Shown here: positions 12,543 to 23,294 of the stretch, piece after piece
How positions within the stretch are numbered: the stretch's first letter is position 1
Layout of the letters: each line of letters opens with the position of its first letter
Source: Ectobius pallidus
Lineage: Eukaryota > Arthropoda > Insecta > Blattodea > Ectobiidae
Length of the DNA: 64,000 nucleotides
Assembly: GCA_964059195.1 (NCBI GenBank)
Contig: CAXKWD010000003.1
Coordinates: 197,804,174-197,868,173, forward strand
Reading direction: 5' to 3'
Translations under genes and position numbers: made by a program
The notes under the pieces: model-generated
Told to the model about the DNA's origin: nothing
What the model saw: the letters and a program-made list of their open reading frames with translations, nothing else
Database searches by the model: none

Positions 12543-12808
12543 CTTATCCCAGATATGCCCAGAAAAAAAATTGTTTTATGTTGCTAGTTTTTTGTTATAA
12601 TTTTAATCATTTCAGCTAGGTATAACATTACAATTTTGTTTTAAGAACATAATCAATTTGCTTGTCCCTCAAACAAACTGTCCATTTAAAAGGACGATGG
12701 GATTATAAGGGTATATTTATACATCATACAAATGCCTATTTCAAACTATCTTTATTTCAATTTTTCACTGTTTCAACTAGAGCATTTTTAAGTCCTTCCT
12801 ATTAAAAG

Positions 12809-12943
12809 TTATTTCTGTTGGTGGTACAGTGGAAAACAGTCAACATGTAGAGCAACATCACATTTCTGGCATTTTCTGGATACTTTCTTTTTACAAACTC
12901 TGCATCTAGTTTGTTTACCCCGAGGAATAATTATGTGATCCAT
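12809..12943 (-). pseudogene. piggyBac-type transposase, C-terminal cysteine-rich end
   Basis: The minus strand reads about 44 residues ending in a stop, with CRVCKKK, then CQKCDVALHVDCFPLYH. The Cx2C ... Cx2C ... H/C pattern ending CFxxYH is the C-terminal zinc-binding tail of piggyBac (DDE_Tnp_1_7) transposases. The catalytic domain should lie at higher coordinates, but the sequence changes at about 12945-12951 to the left edge of unit B, so the gene is truncated there. Downstream (12680-12700) the strand carries a GTCCATTTAAAAGGAC palindrome of the sort found near piggyBac ends. Non-functional remnant. Confidence 0.75.
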
Positions 12944-13092
12944 GCATTAGACCAATACAAACTTCAGGGTATTTTACCAATACGCCTATACTTGTTGTTA
13001 CCCTTCACAGATTGTACAGTACTTTTTTGTTGTTGAAAATTTGATTTCCGACATCTTATATGAAGCCTTAACAATCAGATATAAAATCAAAT

Positions 13093-13633
13093 CAAAGTAA
13101 CAAAGTGCCAAAATGCTTTGTTTAATCAGTAATAATTGCAATTATGATATGCAAAAAAAAGTTATTTTTGTAATAGATCTCCGAGTTAAGATGCAGGTAG
13201 ATTCATTAAGCAGAGGTTATGGAAGAACAAAGGTCTAGTATGATAAGCATATGTGAAGAAATATGTGGGTAGTGTTATTTGTCAAAGCTAATTGTATAGT
13301 AACTTACAAAGCCGTATATGAACACTGTAAAATAATATATTGCCATGAGAACTGATTTCCATTTGATAAATTCTTTCCACGAGTAATATACTACCATAAA
13401 ATAGGCACTAAATTGGGCATTACTCTGGTACCGGTCAACATATTTGGTCCAATATCAACAGGCTTCTTCCCATGGACGATAAAAATGCGTATACAAAGTT
13501 TCATGAAAATACGATAAAGCCTGTTTGAGTTATCGCGCGTACAGATTCACGGACAGACAGATATACAGGCAGACAGACTTTTTCCCGTCCCCTACACGAT
13601 CTTATCAGGTACCATACTGACACTTAATAACTG
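13093..13633 (-). mobile_element. P-family element, one internal unit (unit B)
   Basis: Co-duplicated counterpart of the copy at 348-861, with the same orientation and single internal unit. Its ends, AACAAAGTGCCAAAATG and ACTGACACTTAATAAC, are decaying relative to other copies. Confidence 0.7.
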
Positions 13634-14043
13634 GTTTTGCTGTTTGAATAATGCTGGGAAGGAATAATACAGTATGTGATAGGCTACATCTTGAATACTA
13701 ATATGATAACGATTTTCATTTTACATACAGGAAGGAACATTATGGTTTTCTAATCTGAATCTTGGGTATTATTTTTTAGAACAGGATTCAGTGTCATAAT
13801 CGGTAATAGTTCAGTCATACATAAACCAGAACGCTTGATTGTTGTACAATTCTCCTTCGCCCATCTATGTCCTTCTTCTAAATTAGGCATGATTTTTTAC
13901 ATCCATTTAATGCATTATAAGTTGTTTTGCAACTTTCAGGATAAAATCATGACTTTGATACTATTTTTCTATCACTTCTTTGAATAGAGAAGATAGTTTA
14001 AATCGTTTCGCTGACGTCATAGCTTACAAAAGGAGCATTAAGG

Positions 14044-14047
<4 letters not shown>

Positions 14048-14097
<50 letters not shown>
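14048..14097. repeat. TA dinucleotide microsatellite
   Basis: About 50 bp of alternating TA in unit B. The matching place in unit A (about 1272) has only a few bases of it, so it expanded after the duplication. Confidence 0.95.
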
Positions 14098-14099
<2 letters not shown>

Positions 14100-14906
14100 T
14101 ATACTTGATCCAAGAAGTGCACGGAGAAAACATAAACAACTGAATGTGAAAGTACAAAGCGCAGTTCACAAGAGTTTGTTTTTGAGACTCATTAGTTAAT
14201 TACATACAAGTAAAGCCAATTTGTGTCAAACTTTTTTTTTTTAGTTTAATTCTTGTGATTTAGTGGTCAGTAGGCCTATTGTTAGAAACGCCTCAATATA
14301 TTGATCTTGAAATCTTGTGAGGAGCAAATGAGACTGTGTAATAAATAACCTGTAATTAAATACAATCAGTTCTGTTTGTTTTAATTTTAATATTATACAA
14401 AATTGAGTTCGATTTCGTCCTGTAAAAGATTCGTTCGACAACGGTCAGGCACAAGCTTCGACTTGACCGTACGCCATCAGCTGCTATCTCTCGCAAAATA
14501 CAAAAACTACGAGAGTTTGCTAACAATTGTTTGTTGTGGTCAGCCGATTTTTTTTCTATGAATCTAAAAACTCAAAACTTCAAAATTTAATTATATTCGA
14601 ACAAAATCAGTCGTGTGCACCTTGTTTTTAATGGTAATTGAGACACTCAAATGAGAATTACGAAACTAGGAAACTCGTAACTTAACAAATGTCATTAAAA
14701 GCTCGTTGCATAATGTACTAGTAATAGTCATTATATTTAAATATCGTTATACTGACTTGGAGGAATATCCGTATTTAGGGGAATGTCGGACAACGTAGGT
14801 TTTATGGAGTAACTTATTAATGTTTATTTGAATATACTTAACTGAAAGTACAAAATGTAGTCAGTATAAGAAAACTAAAAAGTAGTCACATTTTTGTACA
14901 TTTGTA

Positions 14907-15316
14907 TAGTCCAGTTATTCATTGCATGGCCAGGCGGCTTCCTTTCGTTAGGAGGAAAAGTTTGCCGACAGCTCAACCTATGTTCTTTATTTTTACCGCA
15001 CCAATCAGCTAGTTACCCCAGCCAATCAAAATCGAAGAATGTCCTGCGACAGATATCACAGCTACTCGTCAACTCCACGTGGAGTGGAACGCGAGGTTGC
15101 AAGATCTAGTTACAGTAAACGATAACACGTGTGAATTGATTAAAGCGAGGGAAGAACTAAGGTCAGTGATAACAATGAGAGAATATTGCAACGTTGCTTT
15201 TGGTTTGGAAAGCGGAAACCAAGCCCAATATAGTCAGATCAATTAACATAAAGAAACACCGACTTAATGGTTTATCTCTTTGAAGCCGCCTGGCCATGCA
15301 ATGAATAACTGGACTA
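14907..15316. mobile_element. 410-bp MITE with about 34-bp inverted repeats and TA target duplication
   Basis: Begins TAGTCCAGTTATTCATTGC and ends in its exact inverted copy GCAATGAATAACTGGACTA, the match continuing through GGCCAGGCGGCTT. TA lies on both sides (14905-14906, 15317-15318). Unit A carries the empty site near 2085, where TA occurs once. TA target choice fits Tc1/mariner-type mobilisation (inference). No coding capacity. Confidence 0.9.
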
Positions 15317-15902
15317 TACAGGTAGGGGGAAAAAAGCGGACGACTATAATATCTAAGTTGCCTATATGAGCCACTGCACATGCCTAGCGGCATTCACAGG
15401 ATAGAAGGGAAAGTATTGAAATTGGTTCTAGTGTCGACTGTTGACTTAGCCCATTTCGAAACCCATTAGAAACTAAGCTAGTAAAATTCATTTTCTGGAA
15501 ATAATCCGTCAATTAAGTAGTTATATATTGCAGCAATCGAAAAGTAGTGGGAAAACAATGTGCATTAAGGAAACAAAACATCTCCCTCCTTATCAGTCGA
15601 ACGCGTTGTCATTGTGCTACGGAATTGCTCAACAACCAACGTTCCTTGAGAGTATGTTATCAAACAAGTGATTGACAAGGAGACTACAGCCGTTAAATTG
15701 CTTGAATTGAGAAATAATTTCACTTAATTTGTTTTGCTTGTGAAAACAAACGTTTACGTTACATCTCTTACATTTATTTACGTATCACGTAGGCCTCTGT
15801 CCAACTACACAAGTCTAAGGAATACGCATGGACACTGGTGTGACCAAGGCTCTGAAATCAGCTACAAGAGTCGGTCCGCTTCCCCTCACCCCACCTGTAC
15901 AT
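15317..15902 (+). mobile_element. MITE, TGTACARGTAGGGG family (unit B copy)
   Basis: Co-duplicated copy of the element at 2087. Its left end is interrupted by the 410-bp MITE at 14907-15316, so the first bases of the element lie at about 14901-14906. The tRNA-like insert has lost its B-box by a small deletion near 15590. Confidence 0.7.
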
Positions 15903-16297
15903 GGTATCTGTCGGACAGTCGCTTTTTTCAAGAAACAAATTTATCTATATGTAAAAATATAAAATACTTTTTGTAGCAAATATCACACTTCTGAAATAAA
16001 CCGTTTCCCTCTAAATTTGTGCCCAGCCTTTGTAAAAACTCTTGACCCTGCACACATGATATTTCTTTTTCCCAGTTTCTTCTTAAACATCCCATACTTA
16101 GATAGTCTGTGGTTCATGTATGCTTATACATCTATCTTGAATGTTAACTGTACAATAACAGTGGAAGCCCGGTAACAAAAATCACTAATTAGTATGCCTC
16201 ACAGTACTGCATATGACATAACTTGTCTTTCTGTGAGGTGGACCATTGGGGCAATCAGTCATAAGAGAGAGATTCCATCTGGCGCTGTGAATTGAAA

Positions 16298-16385
16298 TCC
16301 GGCTTAGCTCAGTTGGTAGAGCATTGGCGCGAACAGCCAAAGGCCATGGGTTAAAGCCCCAGTGTCGGAGGAATTTTTCTCCTAT
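16298..16385 (+). repeat. tRNA-like SINE head (unit B)
   Basis: Co-duplicated copy of 3896-3990. D and anticodon arms are kept; the T loop is altered (TTAAAGC), so a functional tRNA is very unlikely. The GTCGGAGGAATTTTTCTCC tail follows. Confidence 0.6.
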
Positions 16386-17787
16386 AATATTCGCACCCCA
16401 TATTTACTTAAATAGGGGGATAGAACCATCAGTAACCATGTTGGATGAGTGATTATGATGTCTTATACCACCCGCTAGTTTCATGTCCGATAATACCCGT
16501 CTTAAGCTCATTAGAATAGCAAATCTGAACCTTCGAACAGAGTGAAATTCTATACCCACAGCTTATATTCTGAAATACAGTGGTTCAGATAGTGATCTTA
16601 GTGAGCCTTCTTCTTGTTAATACTTTGTGAAGTTATCTTTGTGCATAAAACACTACAAACAACATGTCTCCTGACTCAATAAAATGTTCAACCTTTAGCC
16701 ACTGTTGACAATCACAAAACTGCTCCTGCAAACACCTGCCAGCAGGAAATATTAGGCTTGTCTGATACAAGACAATGTCCGATACCTCCCGCTCTTCCCC
16801 TAACATGTCCCCCACAATAATGTAAAGTAGGATTACTATCTCATTTGTACTTAATGTTGTACGGAACATCTACATAATGGTATATTAATGATATCTGTAA
16901 TTTGCACAATGTGAGCCAATATTGATACCGTGCTGTGAACTTCGCTATATTTTATATAAACACAGAGACTCAAATGAGACTTTGTGTTTCGCAACAGATC
17001 AATAACAAAGAAATCACGCCACAAATCTACGTTACAACATTATGTTGGCTGAGTTGTATGGATGGTGTCTAGAATACAGCTAACAGAGTTTATAATGTTG
17101 TGCTAAAAACAGGTTCCAGTTGACAAGTTTTCAGAGTCTTAAAGTTTTACTCGATCTAAATTTTAAATTTCGATTTAACGAATGAGATAGAAACGAAAAT
17201 TGTTCGAGAGGTAAGTAATTTCTTTTATTATTTTGAGTTTGGCTTTGAGGTCTGAATTTCAATTTTATTGATAACGCAGCCAAAATGAAAATACAGTCAA
17301 ATGGTCTAATGAAAATTGTCTATACAGGAAAGTAAGAAGGCAACATACTATATAAATGACATAGCCCTGCTTAACTTCAGTTTAAAAGACTCCATTTCGG
17401 ATCGGCCTATAAGCCTAGGTGGATTTCAAAGTTAATATTTCTGTAAAATTTTGGTAATATTTCGAAGTTTAAGACTACAAAAGTACATATTCATTTACAT
17501 TCTAAAAACATTACTGTTTAAATCCATAAAATGAATATTAAACAAATGGCTTGCGCTGTGGGCTCCAATAATAAAAATAGTTTAAAAAAATATTTTTGTT
17601 AATATTTAGAAGATTTAGGCTACAATAATATGAAAGCGTTCGATATTATATTTACCATGGGAGTAATTAACTTTTTCTCTGCTAACTCATTTTGGCCACC
17701 CCTTGCATATTAGATAATAATTAGGATTACAGTAACTTTGAACAGACTTGAACTAAGGGAGTTGCCATTATTTTTGCATCCCTTATT

Positions 17788-18980
17788 TTTATGAAACTTG
17801 AAATAAGTTACGCATTTATAACGACCATGGGAAGAACCCTATACTATATTGGATAAAATAGGTTGACTGGTATCGGAGTAATGAATCAAATCGGAGTACC
17901 GGAGTATTGCCCAATTTAGTGCCTATTTCAATAGCATTAGGCCTATATTATAAAACCGCCATAACTCAAACACTGTGTATTGGATTTTTATGAAACTTGG
18001 TACACTCATTTGTGACGTCCATGATGGAATTTGACCGGTACCGCAGTGTCTATTCTAAAGGTGCGATAACTCGAAAACCCTTCATCGGATTTTTATGAAA
18101 CTTGGTATACACATTTATAACCTCCATGGAAAGAAGACTATTCATATTCGACAAAATCGGTTTGCCGATACCGGAATAATGCCCAATTTAGTGCCTTTTT
18201 ATGCTAATATATAAGAAAGGCGCGATAACTCCAATATGCTTTATCGGATTTTCATGAAACTTTGTATACCCAATTATAATGCACATGGGTAGACGTCTAT
18301 TGATATTGGACCAAATCGGCTGACCGGTATTGGATAAAACCAAATTTAGTGTCTATTTTAAAGACGCGGTAACTCAAATACCCTTTTTCAGATTTTCATG
18401 AAGCTTGGTATACAAATTTATAATATCCATGCGAAGACGTCTATTGATATTGGATAAAATCAGTTAACCAGAATCGGAGTAACGCCCAATTTAGTGCCTA
18501 TTTTATGGCACTATATTGTAAAGAATTTAACAAATGCAAATATGTTATCCTGACAACAAATCGTTTTGCACTGTTCATATACGGCTTTAGAATTTGCAAT
18601 ATTTAGCCATGCCACATCCCTTCGCATTTGATTATCAAACTAGTCAGATGTTTATTTCGTTCATCAAGTATAATATAGTAATATACAGAAGATATATTAC
18701 TTTGAAATAATCAGGTCTACATACATTAAGTGGAGTTCTTCGCAAGTCTATTTTGTGAAATGTTGACATATTTTAAGAATATGTTATATCAGTGTATACG
18801 AGTTTGAATTAAGGTTAAGTATCAAACTTTAGACCTTTGTTTTTCCGTAAGCCCTGCTTAAAGAATCGATCTGCAGCTTAACTCGGAAATCGATAACAAG
18901 AATAACTTATTATCTGCATATCATAATTGCAATTAACTTTTTACTGATTAAACAAAAGCATTCTGGCACTTTGTTACATC
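17788..18980 (+). mobile_element. P-family element, multi-unit, left end missing
   Basis: Counterpart of 5448-6522. Several internal units are present and the right end TTCTGGCACTTTGTTACATC is intact at 18961-18980. The left end with AAGTGCCAGTATGG is gone; the element begins inside a unit. Confidence 0.7.
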
Positions 18981-18999
18981 AGTTTACCTTATTTTATTA

Positions 19000-19378
19000 T
19001 ATTAGGAAATATATAGTAAATTTTCTGTTTTCAAAAAACCTTCCCTATTTCTAATCCCTTGGTCCTATTTTGTCCTTGAACGAATTCGACGGAGATTTTC
19101 CATATCTTATGTCAGTCTGGAATAATTTTTCAGAAGATTACGGCAGTTATCATATCCATAAAAAGCTATATATAACTTTCGAGTTGTCGAAGGTTTTGGG
19201 GTCTAGGGATCATTGAACGTAAAATTAGGGAGATATTTGACGGAAATCGCACCGTGGTAATGATTGCAAAAGGTTGTCTTTTTTATAAATCTATCTAAAA
19301 AGTGAAGACAAATCTTCATAGATTACTGTAGTCCAGAGAAACGTAGCTCTATCGAAGTACAGCTAAACACGGCCATCT
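19000..19378 (+). promoter_or_regulatory. IR-proximal 5' flank (unit B)
   Basis: Counterpart of 6540-6920 with the same CCTTGGTCCTATTTTGTCC and GGGATCATTGAACGTAAAA blocks. Control function is inferred from position and conservation only. Confidence 0.4.
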
Positions 19379-19462
19379 GGTGTATAAGCTTCCTACCGGT
19401 AGACTATACCTGTACTACAGCTACATTTTTTGCTATACTCTTCTCAACAGGTACATCACACC
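19379..19462 (+). promoter_or_regulatory. Putative core promoter and 5' leader of IR copy B
   Basis: TGTATAAG at 19381-19388 stands where copy A has TATATAT, after the same GGCCATCTGG. The spacing to the ATG is the same within a few bases. The TATA-like box is weaker than in copy A, so expression of the two paralogues may differ (inference). Confidence 0.45.
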
Positions 19463-21454
19463 ATGAAGGCAACGTGGGCAGTGTTCGTACTAATTCTCAT
19501 CCTGGTTGCAGTAAATTCTGACGTCCTGCTGACAGAACAACGCCAAATTGTTCTTTGTTTGAAGAATATCATAACCAAGAACTTCACGCCGGACAGACCT
19601 GTCTACATTACATTCCCTTCGCTAAATGAAGCATACGCGCCGAAGGTAGATAGGCATCAACTAGCATTGAAACCGCCGAGGAGAAACTATCAACGCGTCA
19701 TCGATACCTTGGCAGAAGCTCTAAACGATGATATGAAATGGCAGCTTATCTTAGTGCAATCTAATATCATTGATCCAGACGTGTTTTCTAAATACATGTT
19801 GCCTTCTTCATATCCTGCAGCTGTCCAGTGCATTTCATTTATCTGGAAAGTAAATAAAGATATACATGGGATCATTGCTTACAGCAATCAAATGACGATG
19901 CTGCTTGGTGCAAAATCGTCATATTTCAGCAATAATAAGTTTGTGATTGTTATCCTTAACGTCAACAGTAACTTAAACTTGTTATATCTGGTATCAGCAG
20001 TACTCACAACTTATCACACCACGAACACCATATTTCTCGTCCCTAAACGAAGAAGAAGAAACATTTATGCACACATAGATGTTTACACATGGTTCCCTTA
20101 CAGGTTACCGGAGATATGTGGCAGCTACAATCATCCAGTGATTATAGACACTTGGATAGAGGATATTGTGGGAAGATTTCAAAACAATGCAACATTATTC
20201 CCTAACAAAATACCTAAAGACTTCGGTGGATGCAAAATTGTGGTTAAAAGAATTTTGGGAATGGGAACAACAACGTCGAAAATAGAAAAATACATTTTAA
20301 GCGAGATCTTCAAGCTGCTAAATGTGACACCTGTTGATCGGGCATATTTCTATAATTACAAACGTGTTACAGGTGATATTGAATATGGTTCCTTGTTTCT
20401 AGATACTTACATGTCTGACAAGTCTGGAGAATTCTTCATCACTAGTCACTCATATTCCACACCACACATAGAAACAAAGTTGAGATGGTTCGTTCCCTGT
20501 CCGAAGTCGAATCCAAGACAGGGTAAGTTTTATGAGGTGTTCACTTTACCGGTTTGGTTCATCATGAGTCTAACATTTATGTTCGCTGGGCTGACCGACT
20601 GGTGTATACACTGGACAGAAATCCACTTTGCAACTGAATTAGTGTCACATGATACGTCATCCGGGTTCTGCAATCTGTGGGCATCCTTTCTGTCTGTCGG
20701 GGTCTCTAGAATGCCGAGTGGCACACGCCTTAGAGTGTTTATGCTGTCTTGGTTATTCTACTCATTTGCAGTAAGCACAATTTTCCAGGCGTTCTTCACG
20801 ACTCACTTGGTAGACCCTGGTAAAACTCAAGATATCAATACGCTTGAAGAGTTCAGAAGAAGTGGATTAGCTAACTATGTTGAAAGTAATTCATTCGGAA
20901 AGTGGTGTATGCATGAAGACTATGACGATTTCTGTAACTCAACAATATTAAATAAGATTCGAAAAGAATTAGAGAATGAATCTTTGGACGAAACAGAACA
21001 CGAGTTAGATGAAGTACAAATAGCTTTCATTATCTCAGCTAAGTCACAAAATGCCAGTGTTCTTGCTAATGACTTACAAGCTGAAATGTTTAAAGTCCTG
21101 GTGTTACCGGGATACAAACTGTGTTCTGTCAGAGATCTAACTGCGCCATATACATTGGTATTATATATGCCTATATATAGTGTGTACTTCAAACCTATTG
21201 ATGATCTGCTACGTCGGTTGCGGGATACTGGACTACTGGAGAGATTTAAAAGCAATTTCATTTTCAATATGAGAGGAGGGAATTTTTCAAAATATATGAA
21301 AAATTATGTTGAAATAGTGGAAACTCCTGAAGATGAATATTTCGTTTTCAGTTTGTCACATATGAAATTCTCGTTTTATATACTGCTTATGGGATGTGTA
21401 TTAGGAATACTGGTATTTCTTGGAGAAGTCTGTAATCACAAATTCAAGCTGTGA
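19463..21454 (+). CDS. Divergent ionotropic receptor (insect IR), intronless, copy B
   Basis: A 663-residue tandem paralogue of the receptor at 7005. The frame can be read back to a TTG at 19430, but the real start is the ATG at 19463, which matches copy A in position and begins the signal peptide MKATWAV. The architecture is the same: signal peptide, divergent N-terminal region, LFPNKIPKDFGGC at about 245-257, M1 about 358-384 (YEVFTLPVW), pore loop about 399-423, M2 about 424-450 with STIFQAFFTTHLVDPG, S2, and M3 about 631-656. The first 60 residues differ from copy A at four positions, whereas about 125-190, 270-330 and 475-530 differ heavily, with length changes (an acidic insertion in S2 around 500-518). 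The C terminus ends soon after M3. No introns, frameshifts or stops. Probably a chemosensory channel subunit with a ligand preference different from copy A (inference). Confidence 0.95.
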   Translation: MKATWAVFVLILILVAVNSDVLLTEQRQIVLCLKNIITKNFTPDRPVYITFPSLNEAYAPKVDRHQLALKPPRRNYQRVIDTLAEALNDDMKWQLILVQSNIIDPDVFSKYMLPSSYPAAVQCISFIWKVNKDIHGIIAYSNQMTMLLGAKSSYFSNNKFVIVILNVNSNLNLLYLVSAVLTTYHTTNTIFLVPKRRRRNIYAHIDVYTWFPYRLPEICGSYNHPVIIDTWIEDIVGRFQNNATLFPNKIPKDFGGCKIVVKRILGMGTTTSKIEKYILSEIFKLLNVTPVDRAYFYNYKRVTGDIEYGSLFLDTYMSDKSGEFFITSHSYSTPHIETKLRWFVPCPKSNPRQGKFYEVFTLPVWFIMSLTFMFAGLTDWCIHWTEIHFATELVSHDTSSGFCNLWASFLSVGVSRMPSGTRLRVFMLSWLFYSFAVSTIFQAFFTTHLVDPGKTQDINTLEEFRRSGLANYVESNSFGKWCMHEDYDDFCNSTILNKIRKELENESLDETEHELDEVQIAFIISAKSQNASVLANDLQAEMFKVLVLPGYKLCSVRDLTAPYTLVLYMPIYSVYFKPIDDLLRRLRDTGLLERFKSNFIFNMRGGNFSKYMKNYVEIVETPEDEYFVFSLSHMKFSFYILLMGCVLGILVFLGEVCNHKFKL

Positions 21455-21776
21455 ACAGCATCATGCAACTCAATCGGTCAGACCTATAACTTCATTGTAG
21501 CCTAGACCTGTTCCTGTCCGTCTGGTCTCTTTCGTAGAAGTTGCTAATATTTAGAATTAGAATTAGAATTAGAATTGTTTTATTTTACCAGCTGGAATTA
21601 AGGTCATCAGCCTTCTCTTCTATTCAACCAAGATTATTACAACTGAACTTTACAATAACGCAATAGAGTGTATGATAAGAGTACAATATAGTTACAGATA
21701 CACAGAAACACTATATATTTGTTACATAAAAATCAAACTTCGTAGATTATATGTGATGAACGCACAGCCAACGCCA
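21455..21776. repeat. 3' flank of IR copy B with a LINE-like tail
   Basis: 21557-21576 has a GAATTA hexamer array followed by TTTATTTTACCAGCTGG. On the minus strand this is a TTCTAA-repeat tail after an AT-rich 3' UTR, typical of a LINE or SINE end. No gene. Confidence 0.4.
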
Positions 21777-22340
21777 CCTACAGTGAGTCCCACACAAGAG
21801 TTGGCCAATCATGAGCATTTCTGCGTCGCGGCGGCCCATGTTCTAACTCGCGAACGATCGGGTGAAATATCTACGCAAATAAAGCCGCCATCAGTGTAAT
21901 GGTTCAGGTTCTCACATTTACAGTTGGAATTACAATGAGAATAACCACGTGCCTCATCACAAGAGATGTTAGAAATGTCCTCTTCTTGCATCCACACAAC
22001 ACTGGCATCTTTTCAGGAAATTTCCTTGCACGCACATAAGTTCAGCTTCCGAGGTAGCGTTAATATCTCTTGTGATATTGCCTTTAAGTTCTTCTAACAG
22101 TATGTGACTGTTCTTTATGGGAAAACTTGAAAAATAAAGTGTATAGGTCATTTCCCATTCCCGTGGTTATTTTCATTGTAATTCCAACTGTAAATGTGAG
22201 AACCTGAATCGTTAAACCGTTAGCGGCTTTATTTGCGTAGATATTTTATCTGATCGTTCGGGGATTAGAGCTGTGGCCGCCGCGACACAGAAACCCGCAC
22301 GAATGGCCAATTCTTGCGTGCAATTGTCAAAACTCACTAA
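21777..22340. repeat. Fold-back element with about 165-bp imperfect arms
   Basis: 21791-21950 and 22157-22320 are inverted copies sharing TATCTACGCAAATAAAGCCG, TGAACGATC-like and GGTTCTCACATTTACAGTTG blocks. The roughly 200-bp centre is unrelated. Arms differ by scattered substitutions, so it is not recent. No coding capacity. Confidence 0.75.
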
Positions 22341-22984
22341 GCGGGTTTCTTTAGGAAGGGGCTAGGAAATTCGTATCTGAGGTTTTCTTTCCCGGCCGAC
22401 GCACTTTAATTGTGAAATGCACGTCGAAACCGGGATTTTAGTTTTTTTTTAATTATCAGTTGTTTTAATTGTTTATGTAGGCCTATGATTTGGGTAAGGT
22501 TGATGAGTCTGTGATACGTTTCAATCGTTTCAATCTTTGTGCCCATACGGAAGCACAACATTAATTCAATTAGTTTAATTATTTATACTTGTAACGGAAA
22601 AACAATAGGCTATAATTAAGAATAAACTTATAGGCTAACTTATAATTCATGCAGTTTTTGTAAAAACGATGTCAGTGTTAGTAAATATGTTATAATTATT
22701 TTTCTGCTAAATAAATTATTTCAATAAAACATTTAGATGTTGAGTAAATAATGGCGGGCTAAGCCGCGGACACCTGCTTGTTAGTTAATAATATTACAAC
22801 TCGTAATATTATTTATTAGATAACAAAATCTTGTTTCATAGAAATAGCCTCACTAATATGGTTAATGCATTAGTCAGCTGATTGATTTGGAGGTTAAGTC
22901 TGGATTGCTTGGGTTTTGTTTCTGTACCACGGCCTGCTTATGCATTTATGAAATATCGCTTTTCACATATTCAATGTAATGTTT
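22341..22984. other. AT-rich spacer, nothing recognised
   Basis: No stop-free frame of note, no repeat with a second copy in the window and no RNA-gene signature. Confidence 0.5.
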
Positions 22985-23218
22985 GAAGGGGCTAGTTCCA
23001 TAAGGGCGTAAGGCACAACAGCAAAGTTTTGAGAAATCTTAATGTTTCTAAGCAATGTTACCACTTACAAGCGCAGGTATTTTCTTATGACTGAGCAGAG
23101 GTTTAAGGCACAAGTATAAATTGTTCACTGATAATTTAAGATATATGCGGAGAGGGCATAAATGTTAAAAGCTCAGAATTCGAGATGTGCCTTACGCCCT
23201 TATGGAACTAGCCCCTTC
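22985..23218. mobile_element. 234-bp MITE with 32-bp perfect inverted repeats
   Basis: Left end GAAGGGGCTAGTTCCATAAG (22985-23016 in full) is exactly inverted at 23187-23218. GTTT flanks both sides, a possible short target duplication. A left-half relative lies at 45936-46030. Confidence 0.85.
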
Positions 23219-23294
23219 GTTTCTTTTCTATTTGCTGTTCGATGTATCGCATTTTTGTTTGGATTAAAACATTGTAACCAGTTCTAAACCTGTC

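Larger units (their letters stand above)
12951..21455. repeat. Segmental duplication, unit B
   Basis: Second copy of the unit at 206-8990. It lacks the 0.83-kb insertion of unit A at 2753-3581 but has a private MITE at 14907-15316 and an expanded TA microsatellite at 14048-14097. Its left edge abuts a truncated piggyBac-type transposase tail. Confidence 0.9.

Noticed and set aside
206..13633. Duplication caused by recombination between P-family elements at the unit edges
   Set aside because: Unit homology begins about 140 bp outside the P-family end at both 348 and 13093, so the breakpoint is not at the element.
16633..16869. Conserved small protein on the minus strand (also 4227-4421)
   Set aside because: Similar peptides appear in both units only because the DNA is duplicated; the third copy at 9433 breaks the frame and there are no start, domain or codon signals.
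19430..19462. Eleven extra N-terminal residues on IR copy B
   Set aside because: They depend on a TTG start; the ATG at 19463 begins the signal peptide and matches copy A.
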